Part shown: positions 53,464-62,674 of the stretch, one piece after another
How positions within the stretch are numbered: the stretch's first letter is position 1
Layout: the number at the start of each line of letters is the position of its first letter
Origin: Curtobacterium sp. MCBD17_035
GTDB taxonomy: Bacteria; Actinomycetota; Actinomycetes; Actinomycetales; Microbacteriaceae
Direction: 5' to 3'
Assembly (NCBI RefSeq): GCF_003234815.2
Contig: NZ_CP126279.1
Coordinates: forward strand, 682,001 to 746,000
DNA length: 64,000 nucleotides
Position numbers and translations under genes: made by a program
Notes under the pieces: model-generated
Told to the model about the DNA's origin: nothing
The model's database searches: none
Seen by the model: only the letters and a program-made list of their open reading frames with translations

Positions 53464-53619
53464 GGATGCTCTGCGTTCCTCGGTTCCGGAGTGAGCGTAT
53501 TGGTGACGCACGGCCACGTTCAAGGACTCGCCGCCGAGCGTAACGTCGGGCCCCAACAGGTGCCGCTGGCCGCCCCGTGTGGTGGACGGCCGCTCTCGGC
53601 GGACGAGTGTGGAGGAACG

Positions 53620-54402
53620 ATGACGGTGTCCGGGGACTACCAACTGCAGGGTCGGACCGTGATCGTGACGGGTGCGGGCTCCGGGATCGGGCAGGCGATC
53701 GCGCGCGCGTTCATCGATCAGGGCTGCAACGTGGTCCTCGCCGGACGGCGCGAGGACGCACTCGCCGAGACCGCCGAGGGCGCGCCGGCCGAGCACGTCA
53801 TCGCGGTGCCCACCGACGTGACCGACCGCGAGAGCGTGGCCGACCTCGTCGCGATCGCCGCCGATCGCTTCGGTCGGATCGACGTCGTGGTCAGCAACGC
53901 GGCCGCCTACACGGCGGGCGAGATCGACGAACTCGGTGAGGGCGACTACCGCGCCATGGTCGCGACGAACCTCGACGGCACCGTGCACCTCGTGCAGGAA
54001 GCGCTCCCGCACCTCGAGCGGGCGCGGGGCGTCATCCTGTTCACGACGAGCGCCTCGGGACTCCGGGGGGACTGGCGCCAGGCCGTCTACAACGCCACGA
54101 AGGGCGCCATGACGACGCTCATGCAGTCGCTGGCGCTCGACCTCGGGGCGCGCGGCATCCGCGTCAACGCGGTGGCGCCGGCCCTGACCCGTACGGCGGC
54201 GAACGCGGAGCACTTCGCCGACCCGGACGTGGTCGCCCCACACGCCCAGCGGACCGCGCTCGGACGCATCGGCGAACCCGAGGACGTCGCGCCGGCGTTC
54301 CTCTTCCTCGCCAGCGACGACGCCCGCTACATCACGGGCGTCACGTTGCCGGTCGACGGAGGCACCACGGCGTCGACGGGTCAGGCGCACGTCGTCGGCT
54401 GA
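53620..54402 (+). CDS. Short-chain dehydrogenase/reductase
   Basis: 260 residues. Cofactor motif TGAGSGIGQAIARAF, VSNAAAYTAG, catalytic Ser in TTSASGLRG, Y-x-x-x-K in VYNATKGAMT, and C-terminal RIGEPEDVAPAFLFLASDDA with YITGVTLPVDGG. NAD(P)-dependent, substrate unknown. GTGGAGGAACG precedes the ATG. It is divergent from the sugar oxidoreductase operon (about 155 bases between), so may act in the same pathway. Confidence 0.93.
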   Translation: MTVSGDYQLQGRTVIVTGAGSGIGQAIARAFIDQGCNVVLAGRREDALAETAEGAPAEHVIAVPTDVTDRESVADLVAIAADRFGRIDVVVSNAAAYTAGEIDELGEGDYRAMVATNLDGTVHLVQEALPHLERARGVILFTTSASGLRGDWRQAVYNATKGAMTTLMQSLALDLGARGIRVNAVAPALTRTAANAEHFADPDVVAPHAQRTALGRIGEPEDVAPAFLFLASDDARYITGVTLPVDGGTTASTGQAHVVG

Positions 54403-54513
54403 CCCCCGGTCGCGACCGCGCCCGGTCCTCGACAGCCGGGAGGCCCGTTCGAGGTTCCACAGTTCGGCCGGCGGTCGGAACCGGATCAGCGGTGCGTCGG
54501 TACGTTCGGAGCC

Positions 54514-55890
54514 ATGGCGATCCAGACCACCCTCCTCATCCTCGGTGCCAGCGGCGACCTGACGAAGCGGCTCCTGCTGCCCGGCCTCGCCACACTCCTC
54601 GACGTCAAGCAGGACTGGGACATCGAGCTCATCGGCGCGGGCGTCGACGAGCTCTCGGACGAGGACTGGAAGCAGCGCGTCCGCGAGTCCTTCTCGAGCG
54701 CCGAGTGCTCCGGCGATCGCTTCGAGCAGATCATCGCGGCCAGCCACTACCGGAAGACGGACGTCACGAGCGCGGACGACCTCGGCGAGCTCCTGGCACA
54801 GTGCTCGCACGCGCCGGCGATCTACTTCGCCCTGCCGCCGGCGATCACCGAGCAGGCGTGCGAACAGCTCAAGGGCATGGACCTGCCCGACGGTGTGCGG
54901 CTCGCGATGGAGAAGCCGTTCGGCACCGACGCCGCGAGCGCCGAGAAGCTCAACGAGCTCCTCCACTCGTTCATCCCCGAGGAGCGCATCCACCGCGTCG
55001 ACCACTTCCTCGGCCGCTCGACGGTGCTCAACCTCCTGGGCCTGCGGTTCTCGAACCGGATCATCGAGCCCCTGCTGTCGTCCACCCACGTCGAGAGCGT
55101 CGACATCATCTACGACGAGACCCTGGGCCTCGAGAACCGCGCGCGGTACTACGACCACGCCGGCGCGCTCACGGACATGATCCAGAGCCACCTGCTGCAG
55201 GTGCTCGCGGTCGTCGCGATGGAGGCCCCCGCCACGCTCGACGCCGACGACCTCCGCACGCAGAAGCAGCTCGTCTTCCGCGCCGTCAAGCCGTGGGGTG
55301 ACGACCCGGCGACCGCTGGCAAGCGCGCCCGGTACACCGCCGGTACCGTCGGAGACCGCCAGCTGCCGTCGTACGTCGACGAGGACGGTGTCGACCCGGC
55401 GAACCAGACCGAGACCCTGGCGCAGATGACCGTCGAGGTCGCGAACTGGCGGTGGGCGGGCGTTCCGTTCACCCTCCGCTCCGGCAAGGCCCTGGGTGAA
55501 CCGCGGCGCGAGATCGTCATCAACTTCCGCCCCTCGCCGCACGTGCCGGACGGCGTCGGCGGCGAGCACGAGCAGGACCGGCTCCGCATCTGGATCGCTC
55601 CCGACGAGATGAGCCTCGAACTCAACGTCAACGGTCCCGGCGACCCGTACGTCGTCGACCGCGCCAAGCTCGAGACGAAGTTCAACCCGGGCCGACTCAC
55701 GGCGTACGGCGAGGTCCTCGCCGGTGTGCTCGAGGGCGACGCCACGCTCTCGGTGCGCGGTGACAGCGCGGTGCAGTGCTGGCGCATCGTCCAGCCGGTC
55801 ATCGACGCCTGGCGCAACGGCGAGAGCCCGATCGACGAGTACCCGGCCGGTTCGCACGGTCCGTCGAACTGGGACAACCTGCTCCACTGA
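54514..55890 (+). CDS. zwf: Glucose-6-phosphate dehydrogenase
   Basis: 458 residues. NADP-binding start LLILGASGDLTKRLLLPGLA, active site RIHRVDHFLGRSTV (canonical R-I-D-H-Y-L-G-K changed to V, F and R at four places) with catalytic His, and PFTLRSGKALGEPRREIVIN. Makes 6-phosphogluconolactone in the pentose phosphate route. The variant active site and lack of the usual opcA-pgl-tkt neighbours suggest a second, divergent copy. Confidence 0.92.
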   Translation: MAIQTTLLILGASGDLTKRLLLPGLATLLDVKQDWDIELIGAGVDELSDEDWKQRVRESFSSAECSGDRFEQIIAASHYRKTDVTSADDLGELLAQCSHAPAIYFALPPAITEQACEQLKGMDLPDGVRLAMEKPFGTDAASAEKLNELLHSFIPEERIHRVDHFLGRSTVLNLLGLRFSNRIIEPLLSSTHVESVDIIYDETLGLENRARYYDHAGALTDMIQSHLLQVLAVVAMEAPATLDADDLRTQKQLVFRAVKPWGDDPATAGKRARYTAGTVGDRQLPSYVDEDGVDPANQTETLAQMTVEVANWRWAGVPFTLRSGKALGEPRREIVINFRPSPHVPDGVGGEHEQDRLRIWIAPDEMSLELNVNGPGDPYVVDRAKLETKFNPGRLTAYGEVLAGVLEGDATLSVRGDSAVQCWRIVQPVIDAWRNGESPIDEYPAGSHGPSNWDNLLH

Positions 55891-55912
55891 TCCCGGGCGT
55901 ACGGTCGGACGC

Positions 55913-56698
55913 GTGGCAACCATCCAAGACATCCTGAACACCGTTCCCGAGCCCGCCGGGGCCGACGTCCGCACCGGCATCGTCGAGTACGACCACGACG
56001 GCACGCCGCTCGAGGGCATCCTCGCGAAGGACGCGAACCTCACCGGTCGGCGTCCCGCCGTGCTCGTCGTCCACGACTGGCACGGCGTGAACGAACACGT
56101 CGAGGCCCGCGTCACGATGCTGGCCCGCCTGGGCTACGTCGCGTTCGCGGCCGACATCTACGGCAAGGGCGTGCGCCCGACCGGAGCAGAGGCCGGAGAG
56201 GTCGCCGGCAGCTTCTACCAGGACCTCGGGCTCCTGCGTGCCCGTGCTCGTGCCGGACTCGACCGCCTGCTCGAGGACCCGCAGGTCGACCCCTCGCGCG
56301 TGGTGGTCATGGGCTACTGCTTCGGCGGCTCCACGGCCCTGGAACTCGCCCGGACCGGTGCGGACCTCGTGGGGGCGGTGTCGTTCCACGGCGGTCTGAT
56401 CACCCACGATCCGTCCGACGCCGGCGACATCCGGGCGAAGCTCCTGGTGCTGACCGGTGCTGCCGATCCGATGGTCGGGGACGACAAGGTCCACGCGTGG
56501 GAGGACGAGATGCGCGCGGCGCCGCGCGTCGACTGGCAGCTCGTGTCGTACGCGAACGCGATGCACGCGTTCGCCGTCCCCGGTACGGACGCGCCCGACC
56601 ACGGCGCGCAGTACCAGGCGCTCGCCGACCGCCGCTCCTGGCGTGCGCTCGAGGAATTCCTGACCGAGGTGTTCGGTCCGGAGCAGCTCGCGGCCTGA
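55913..56698 (+). CDS. Dienelactone hydrolase family protein
   Basis: 261 residues from GTG 55913. Alpha/beta hydrolase with nucleophile Cys in VMGYCFGGSTALEL, Asp in LTGAADPMVGDDK and His in NAMHAFAVPG, the Cys-Asp-His triad of DLHs. An aromatic-breakdown role is possible but no other genes of such a pathway lie near; general esterase activity is equally likely. It follows zwf by about 22 bases and may be cotranscribed. Confidence 0.9.
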   Translation: MATIQDILNTVPEPAGADVRTGIVEYDHDGTPLEGILAKDANLTGRRPAVLVVHDWHGVNEHVEARVTMLARLGYVAFAADIYGKGVRPTGAEAGEVAGSFYQDLGLLRARARAGLDRLLEDPQVDPSRVVVMGYCFGGSTALELARTGADLVGAVSFHGGLITHDPSDAGDIRAKLLVLTGAADPMVGDDKVHAWEDEMRAAPRVDWQLVSYANAMHAFAVPGTDAPDHGAQYQALADRRSWRALEEFLTEVFGPEQLAA

Positions 56699-56764
56699 CC
56701 GTCCGGGCGGGAGGTGCGGCGTGCCTCCCGTCCGGCGCCGCGCTGGCACCACCCGTTCGCGCCT

Positions 56765-56829
56765 CGATCGGCGCGCCGGATCCCGTGCCCCGGGTCCCGT
56801 GCCCCGATTGGCGCGCCGGGTCCCGAGCC
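56765..56829 (+). repeat. Two 25-bp direct repeats upstream of tRNA-Arg
   Basis: The 25-base blocks at 56765-56789 and 56805-56829 differ at three positions and both contain GGCGCGCC; the period is 40 bases. They lie just ahead of the tRNA gene, in its promoter region. Confidence 0.7.
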
Positions 56830-56860
56830 TGGTAGAGTCTTCCACGGCCGTTCGGCCACT

Positions 56861-56933
56861 GCGCTCGTAGCTCAATGGATAGAGCATCTGACTACGGATC
56901 AGAAGGTTGGGGGTTCGAGTCCCTTCGAGCGCA
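56861..56933 (+). tRNA. tRNA-Arg(ACG)
   Basis: Acceptor stem GCGCTCG with CGAGCGC, discriminator A, anticodon loop CTACGGA giving ACG, D-arm AGCTCAATGGATAGAGC and T-arm GGGGGTTCGAGTCCCTT. CCA not encoded. Confidence 0.97.
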
Positions 56934-56959
56934 CACTGTGTTGAGACAGCAGTGAACGA

Positions 56960-56986
56960 GAACGCCCCGGCATCGCCGGGGCGTTC
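56960..56986 (+). terminator. Rho-independent terminator after tRNA-Arg
   Basis: GAACGCCCCGGC and GCCGGGGCGTTC pair perfectly over 12 bases with an ATC loop, followed by TTCGTTGT. A strong terminator 27 bases after the tRNA. Confidence 0.9.
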
Positions 56987-57287
56987 TTCGTTGTCCCGGT
57001 GATCTCGGAACCGGAGCGACGTCGCGTCGAACGTCCTGGTGGCGACGCCCAGTGGCCGCCGCGTCCGCGCTGCTCGAGAGCGGCTGCTGTCCGCAGTCCG
57101 TGCGCAGCGGTCCTCGAGCGGAGCCGGGACGGCCACGCGAGGAGGCCGCCCGCTGGACGCCGGCCTCGCTGGTCGGCGGTATCCGCGCGCATCGGTCGCG
57201 GCTTGCGCGTGAAAACTCTGTGTTACCGCCTTGCCGTGACCGATTTCAGCACTGGACGCCGCTTCCGTGACGGATTACCGTCGCCGT

Positions 57288-58388
57288 ATGACGAGTTCGG
57301 GTGATCGCGCGTCCGTTCGGCCACCGGCCGTGGGGGACGTCGATGGCACTCCGGCCGACGGCAACGCTGGGACGCCCGATCCGATCGACCTCGCGCTCCT
57401 GACAGCGCTCGCTGCGGACGGTCGCGCTTCCTGGGCCGCCCTGGGCGAGGCATCCGGATGCTCGGCATCGACAGCACAGCGGCGGGTCGGTCGCTTGAAC
57501 GTGCTGGGCTTCGTCCGGATCATCGCCGCGACCGACGTGCTCGCAGCCGGGTTCGGGGTGTCGGCGATGGTCCGGATGCGCTGTGGCGCGAGCCGGACGA
57601 CCGATCTCGTCGCACGACTGCAGAGCCGCCCCGAGGTCCGGTTCCTCGCCACGCTGACCGGCACTGCGGACTGCGTCGCCGAGCTCGTGGTCGAGCGGAT
57701 CGCGGACATCGGACCCCTGCTCGCCGACATCGCGCCGGACGGTGATGTCGAGACCGAGGCGTTGCCCGTGCTCCGCACGTTCACGGCACCCTTCACGGTG
57801 TTCCCGGGGAAGTCCCTCCCGATGCCCCTGAGCGCGACGGCCAACGCGCCTGCTCCGGACCTCGGCGCCGATGACGGGGTGCTGCCCACCGAGGTCGCCG
57901 CGACGCCGCTCGAGCGCGCGATGGTCGGCGCTCTCGTCCGTGATGGGCGGACGCCGCTGAACGACCTCGCGCGGCACCTCGATCGAACCGAGACCGCCAC
58001 GCGTCGCGCGCTCGAGCAGCTCATCGCCTCCGGGCGGGTCCGCGTCGGACCACTGGTCGCGCCGGCGCTGCTCGGCCTGGGCACCGAGCTCATGGTCTGG
58101 ATCTCGGTGGCGCCGGACCTGCTCGGTGCGGCCGCACGACAGCTCGCCCAGCACCCCGCCGTGCACTACGCGGCCGCGACCCTCGGACGGTACAACCTCA
58201 TCGGCCAAGCGTTCCTCCGGGACTTCGCCGCGGTCTACACCTTCGCCACGGACGTGCTCGGAGCGCTGCCGGGTGTCCGCGAGGTCGACGTCACCGTGCA
58301 ACTGACCACCAGGAAGCGCATGTGGCGCCGCATCGAGGACGGCCGGTTCGTCGACGCCGACGACGCGCAGGCCCCCGTGCTGACATGA
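57288..58388 (+). CDS. Double-module Lrp/AsnC-family regulator
   Basis: 366 residues, roughly twice the usual length. The first module (about 30-170) reads DLALLTALAADGRASWAALG, EASGCSASTAQRRVGRLNVL and a RAM-type ligand domain. The second (about 205-366) reads LERAMVGALVRDGRTPLNDL, ARHLDRTETATRRALEQLIA and a second RAM domain. Such proteins sense amino acids or related molecules. It is the first gene ahead of a five-gene catabolic cluster on the same strand. A GTG at 57267 is an alternative start. Confidence 0.88.
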   Translation: MTSSGDRASVRPPAVGDVDGTPADGNAGTPDPIDLALLTALAADGRASWAALGEASGCSASTAQRRVGRLNVLGFVRIIAATDVLAAGFGVSAMVRMRCGASRTTDLVARLQSRPEVRFLATLTGTADCVAELVVERIADIGPLLADIAPDGDVETEALPVLRTFTAPFTVFPGKSLPMPLSATANAPAPDLGADDGVLPTEVAATPLERAMVGALVRDGRTPLNDLARHLDRTETATRRALEQLIASGRVRVGPLVAPALLGLGTELMVWISVAPDLLGAAARQLAQHPAVHYAAATLGRYNLIGQAFLRDFAAVYTFATDVLGALPGVREVDVTVQLTTRKRMWRRIEDGRFVDADDAQAPVLT

Positions 58389-58454
58389 CCGGCACCGCGG
58401 CGGCCCCGACCGGGGTCGCCGCTCCGACCAACCCACCCGACGAGGAGTGACCTC

Positions 58455-59369
58455 ATGAGCGAGATCGAGCAGCAGGAGCCCTGGCGCTGGCCCGAGGAGG
58501 TCTGGCGCGGCCACGTGGAGCGGGTGCGGGCCGGCCGCAGCCTCCTGCCCGCAGCGGGCCCCGGTCGCTGGCCGGACGAGGCACGCGTCGCGGTGGCGAT
58601 CTCGTTCGATTCGGATCACGAGACCCCGGCACTCCGCGACGGCGAGACGTCACCCGGGCGCATGGCCCAGGGGGAGTACGGGGCCCGTGCGGCAGTGCCA
58701 CGCATCCTCGAACTGCTCGACCGGTACGAGGCGCCCTCGTCGTTCTACATGCCGGCGGTCTGCGCGCTGCTGCGTCCGGACGAGGCCCCGACGTACGTCG
58801 AGCACGGCCACGAGGTCGCGGTGCACGGCTGGATCCACGAGCGGAACACGCTGCTGGCGCACGACGACGAGCTCGATCTGCTCGGGCGTGCGATGGAGGT
58901 GCTCGAGTCGCAGACGGGTGTGCGCCCGACGGGCATCCGAACGCCGTCCTGGGACTTCTCGGATTCGACGCTCGACGTCGTCCGCGAGCTGGGGTTCACG
59001 TACGACTCGTCCTTGATGGCGGACGACGACCCCTACGAGATCCTGCAGGACGGTGAGCGCACCGGCATCGTGGAGATCCCGGTGGACTGGATCCGTGACG
59101 ACGCTCCGTACCTGATGATGGAGCGGTTCCAGTCCCTCCGGCCGTACACGCCGCCGCGCGAGGTGGGCCGGATCTGGCGTGACGAGTTCGACGCCGCGTA
59201 CGCGGCCGGTGGTGTGTTCCAGCTGACCATGCACCCCCACTTCATCGGGCACCGGTCGCGGCTGCTCGTGCTCGACGAGCTGCTCGCCCACATCCGCACG
59301 CACGACGACGTCTGGTTCGCCACACACGCCGACCTCGCCGCGCACGTGGCGCCCGGCCTGGCCGACTGA
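58455..59369 (+). CDS. Polysaccharide-deacetylase-family hydrolase (PuuE/PgdA-like)
   Basis: 304 residues. NodB-type barrel: VAVAISFDSDHETPALRDGE with the metal-binding Asp pair, HEVAVHGWIHERNTLLA with H-x-x-x-H, GIRTPSWDFSDSTLDVVREL, and FQLTMHPHFIGHRSRLLVLD. Closest by pattern to the allantoinase/imide-amidase branch, not cell-wall deacetylases: no signal peptide. Probably hydrolyses an imported amide or acetylated compound in the cytoplasm. 66 bases after the regulator gene. Confidence 0.88.
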   Translation: MSEIEQQEPWRWPEEVWRGHVERVRAGRSLLPAAGPGRWPDEARVAVAISFDSDHETPALRDGETSPGRMAQGEYGARAAVPRILELLDRYEAPSSFYMPAVCALLRPDEAPTYVEHGHEVAVHGWIHERNTLLAHDDELDLLGRAMEVLESQTGVRPTGIRTPSWDFSDSTLDVVRELGFTYDSSLMADDDPYEILQDGERTGIVEIPVDWIRDDAPYLMMERFQSLRPYTPPREVGRIWRDEFDAAYAAGGVFQLTMHPHFIGHRSRLLVLDELLAHIRTHDDVWFATHADLAAHVAPGLAD

Positions 59370-59457
59370 GTCGCCGGCGAGCACCCCGTCCGTCGACCGC
59401 GTACCGCTCCACCCGCCCATCCACCCCGTCCCGTTCCACCGACCAGAAGGGGTCATC

Positions 59458-60819
59458 GTGACCCAGGACGCAACCCCCGCAGCAGCGCTGCCCAACGCAC
59501 CGACGGCGACCAGCACACCCCCGCCCGTCGCGACGAGTGACACGAAGCTGTCCCGCCGTGGCCGCAAGGCGATCCTCGCCGGCGGCATCGGCAACGTCGT
59601 CGAGTGGATCGACTGGTCCGTCTACACGACGTTCTCGTCCGTCTTCTCGCACCACTTCTTCCCGTCCGGTGACGACGCAGCCGCGCTCCTGGCGACGCTC
59701 GCGGTGTTCGCGGTCGGGTTCGTGATGCGCCCGGTGGGTGCGGCGGTGCTCGGGGCCTTCGCGGACCGCCACGGGCGCAAGAAGGGCCTCATGCTCACCA
59801 TCGGGTTGATGGCGGCCGCGTCCCTGGTGATCGGCGTCACGCCGAGCTACTCGGTGATCGGGATCGGCGCGCCGATCGTGCTGCTGCTGGCCCGGCTCGT
59901 CCAGGGGTTCTCGGCCGGTGGCGAGTTCGGCTCCTCCTCGGCGTTCCTGGTCGAGTCCGCGGCACCGCGCCGCCGGGCGTTCGCGGGCTCGTGGCAGCAG
60001 GTCTCCGTCGGGGCGGGGGTGCTCGTCGCATCCGGCATCGGCGCGATCATCACCTCGACGTTCTCGGCGAGCGCCCTCGACGCCTGGGGTTGGCGCGCCG
60101 CCTTCGTGTTCTGCGCTGCGATCGGGCTCGTCGGGATCTGGCTGCGCACCAGCGTCGAGGAGACCGACTCGTTCACCACCCAGCGCCGCGACGACGAGGC
60201 CGGGGAGGTCCGGCGCCGCAACCCGATCGTCGCGATGTTCCGCGACCACCCCGGTGCCACGGCACGGGTGTTCGGCGTCACGATCGCGGGCACGCTCCTG
60301 TACTACATGTGGGTCTCGTACATGCCCACCTACGCCGCCGTCACGACGGGCCTGCCGCTCAACGAGGCGCTCCTGGCCAACGTGATCGCGATGGTCGTGT
60401 TCCTGGTGCTCCTGCCGTTCGCGGGTCTCCTGTCCGACAAGATCGGACGGAAGCCGACGATGTCGATCTTCGCCGGCGGGTTCCTCGTGTTCGCCTGGCC
60501 GGCGTTCACGATGCTGAACGGATCGTTCTGGATGCTCGTCCTCGTCGAGGTGATCGGGATCGTGCTGTTGCTCGGCTACTCGGCGAACTGCGCCGTGATC
60601 ATGGCGGAGCAGTTCCCGCCCGAGGTGCGAGCCACCGGGATCGGCCTGCCGTACGCGTTGGCCGTCGCGATCTTCGGCGGAACGGCGCCGTACATCACGA
60701 CCTGGATGAGCGGCGCGGGTCTCGGTCACGTCGTCTGGGTCTACTGCGCGATCGCCGCGGCGATCGGACTGGTCGTCTACCTGACCATGCCCGAGACCAA
60801 GGGCAAGGTCCTCAAGTGA
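59458..60819 (+). CDS. MFS transporter, metabolite:H+ symporter (MHS) type
   Basis: 453 residues, about 12 membrane helices. ILAGGIGNVVEWIDWSVYTT in helix 1 is the MHS signature; FADRHGRKKGLMLTIGLMAA and VQGFSAGGEFGSSSAFLVES follow. Relatives import shikimate, proline/betaine, citrate or other organic acids with protons. Its gene overlaps the SDR gene by GTGA, so it likely imports the substrate of the cluster. Confidence 0.92.
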   Translation: MTQDATPAAALPNAPTATSTPPPVATSDTKLSRRGRKAILAGGIGNVVEWIDWSVYTTFSSVFSHHFFPSGDDAAALLATLAVFAVGFVMRPVGAAVLGAFADRHGRKKGLMLTIGLMAAASLVIGVTPSYSVIGIGAPIVLLLARLVQGFSAGGEFGSSSAFLVESAAPRRRAFAGSWQQVSVGAGVLVASGIGAIITSTFSASALDAWGWRAAFVFCAAIGLVGIWLRTSVEETDSFTTQRRDDEAGEVRRRNPIVAMFRDHPGATARVFGVTIAGTLLYYMWVSYMPTYAAVTTGLPLNEALLANVIAMVVFLVLLPFAGLLSDKIGRKPTMSIFAGGFLVFAWPAFTMLNGSFWMLVLVEVIGIVLLLGYSANCAVIMAEQFPPEVRATGIGLPYALAVAIFGGTAPYITTWMSGAGLGHVVWVYCAIAAAIGLVVYLTMPETKGKVLK

Positions 60820-61649
60820 CGCGGCACGTGCTCGTGACCGGCGCCGCGAGCGGCATCGGTCTCGCGGTCGCGACCCGGTTCGCGACCGACGGCGCGCTCG
60901 TGACCATGGTCGACCTCCGCGCCGAGCCACTCGACGCGGCGTCCGCGTCGGTCGCGTCGGTCGCCGCACTCGGTCGGGAGGCGGTGGTCACCATCACCGC
61001 GGACCTCCGCGAACCCGACGCACCCGCCGCGGTCGTCGACAGGGCATGGGACCGGGCGGTCGTCGACGTGCTCGTCAACGCGGCGGGCGTCTACCCGGCG
61101 ACCCCGTTCCTCCAGCTCGACGCGGCCACGTGGGACGCCGTCCAGGCGGTCAACGTCCGCGCCCCGCTCCTCGCCACCGTCGCGCTCGCGCGGCGGGCCG
61201 AGACGGCGGGGACGCGGCCGTGCGTCGTGAACATCTCGTCCGGTTCGGCGCTGCGTGCGCGTCCCGGCGCGGCCCCGTACAGCACGTCGAAGGCCGCGCT
61301 GGAGATGGTGACCCGTGCCTCTGCACTCGAGCTCGGTGCCGCCGGCATCCGCGTCAACGCGGTCGCGCCCGGGTTCGTCGACGTCGACAGCGACGTCAAC
61401 CGTGTCACCGACGAGTACGCCGCAGCGGTGTCCGCCAACCCGCTCGGTCGTCGAGGCCGCCCGACCGACATCGCGAACGCCGTGGTCTGGCTGGCCGACG
61501 ACACGGCGGCCGAGTGGGTGACCGGCTCGATCCTCCGGGTCGACGGCGGATCGTCGACCGGAGCCCACGCACTGCCCCTGAGTTGGGACCCGGTCGACGC
61601 GCGTGCCGACACGGACGACCAGCCCATCCGAGAGGAGACATCCGCATGA
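60816..61649 (+). CDS. Short-chain dehydrogenase/reductase
   Basis: 277 residues from GTG 60816. TGAASGIGLAVATRF, LVNAAGVYPATPF, catalytic Ser in NISSGSALRARPG, Y-S-T-S-K in APYSTSKAALEMV and WVTGSILRVDGGSS. NAD(P)-dependent step in the same cluster; the substrate is unknown. Both gene ends overlap neighbours by four bases. Confidence 0.93.
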   Translation: MTRHVLVTGAASGIGLAVATRFATDGALVTMVDLRAEPLDAASASVASVAALGREAVVTITADLREPDAPAAVVDRAWDRAVVDVLVNAAGVYPATPFLQLDAATWDAVQAVNVRAPLLATVALARRAETAGTRPCVVNISSGSALRARPGAAPYSTSKAALEMVTRASALELGAAGIRVNAVAPGFVDVDSDVNRVTDEYAAAVSANPLGRRGRPTDIANAVVWLADDTAAEWVTGSILRVDGGSSTGAHALPLSWDPVDARADTDDQPIREETSA

Positions 61650-62674
61650 CCACCGACCGCACCACCACGATCGTCGGCGCCGGCGCGATCGGGGGCACCC
61701 TCGCCGTGCACCTCGACGCCGCGGGCGTCCCGGTCCAGCTCGTCGACGCCGATCCCGCCCACGTGGCAGCGATCCGTGAGCGCGGGCTCACCCTGCTCAC
61801 GCCCGACGGGGCGACGACCGCGCACGTGCCCGCGTACACGCTCGAGGACGCGCCCGACGAGCTCGGCCGGGTCCTGCTCGCCGTCAAGGCGCTCGCCACC
61901 GATGCGGCTGCCGCCTGGATCGCACCGCGGCTCCGCTCGGACGGGTTCGTGGCGTCGCTCCAGAACGGACTCAACGAGGCCACCATCGCCGGGCACGTCG
62001 GTGTCGACCGGACCGTCATCGCCTTCGTCGACCTCTTCGCGGACGTGATGGAGCCGGGGGTCGTCAAGGACGGCGGCCACGGGGGCATGGCCCTCGGCGA
62101 GTTCGCCGGCGGGACGAGTGACCGCGTGCGCGACCTGGCCGCCGATCTGGCGCACTGGGGGAGCCCGGTCGTGTCCGCCAACGTCGAGGGCTTCCTCTGG
62201 TCGAAGCTCGGCTTCGGCGCGATGCTCACGGCCACCGCGCTCGCGGACGACGACATGAGCGACCTCATCGACCGCAACCGCGCCGTCATGACGACGCTGG
62301 CGCGCGAGGTGTTCGACGTCGCGGACGGCCGGGGGATCGCACTCGAGCCGTTCGACGCGTTCGACCCGCAGGCGTTCCGTTCCGGTGCCGATCCGGCGAC
62401 CACCGAGCGTGCCCTCGACGACCTCGTCGCCTGGCTCGCCACGCAGTCGAAGACGCGGTCCGGCATCTGGCGGGACATCGCCGTCCGGCACCGGCGGACC
62501 GAGGTGCCGGCGCACTACCGCCCGGTCGTCGCGATGGGTGCCGCGCAGGGCGTCGCGCTGCCCGCGATCGAGGCGCTCATCACCGCGATCGTGCGCCTCG
62601 AGGAGGGCGAGAGCGCGATGGACGAGGCCGCGATCGCCGCGCTCGCGCCGTCGACGGTCGGGGAGGCGCGATGA
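61646..62674 (+). CDS. Ketopantoate-reductase-family protein (ApbA/PanE-like)
   Basis: 342 residues. Rossmann start TTIVGAGAIGGTLAVHLDAA, VKALATDAAAAWIAPRL with the catalytic-type Lys, SLQNGLNEATI, and a helical C-terminal domain. Context within a catabolic operon argues against a role in pantothenate synthesis; family members also reduce other 2-keto acids or amino-acid derivatives. Overlaps genes on both sides by ATGA. Confidence 0.88.
   Translation: MTTDRTTTIVGAGAIGGTLAVHLDAAGVPVQLVDADPAHVAAIRERGLTLLTPDGATTAHVPAYTLEDAPDELGRVLLAVKALATDAAAAWIAPRLRSDGFVASLQNGLNEATIAGHVGVDRTVIAFVDLFADVMEPGVVKDGGHGGMALGEFAGGTSDRVRDLAADLAHWGSPVVSANVEGFLWSKLGFGAMLTATALADDDMSDLIDRNRAVMTTLAREVFDVADGRGIALEPFDAFDPQAFRSGADPATTERALDDLVAWLATQSKTRSGIWRDIAVRHRRTEVPAHYRPVVAMGAAQGVALPAIEALITAIVRLEEGESAMDEAAIAALAPSTVGEAR

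Noticed and set aside
53464..56115. Long open minus-strand frame upstream of the Gfo/Idh/MocA gene
   Set aside because: It runs antisense to clear SDR, zwf and dienelactone hydrolase genes and has no recognisable protein pattern.
56861..56986. tRNA-Arg as attachment site of an integrative element
   Set aside because: No integrase gene and no repeat of the tRNA 3' end were seen in the window; the flanks look like core genes.
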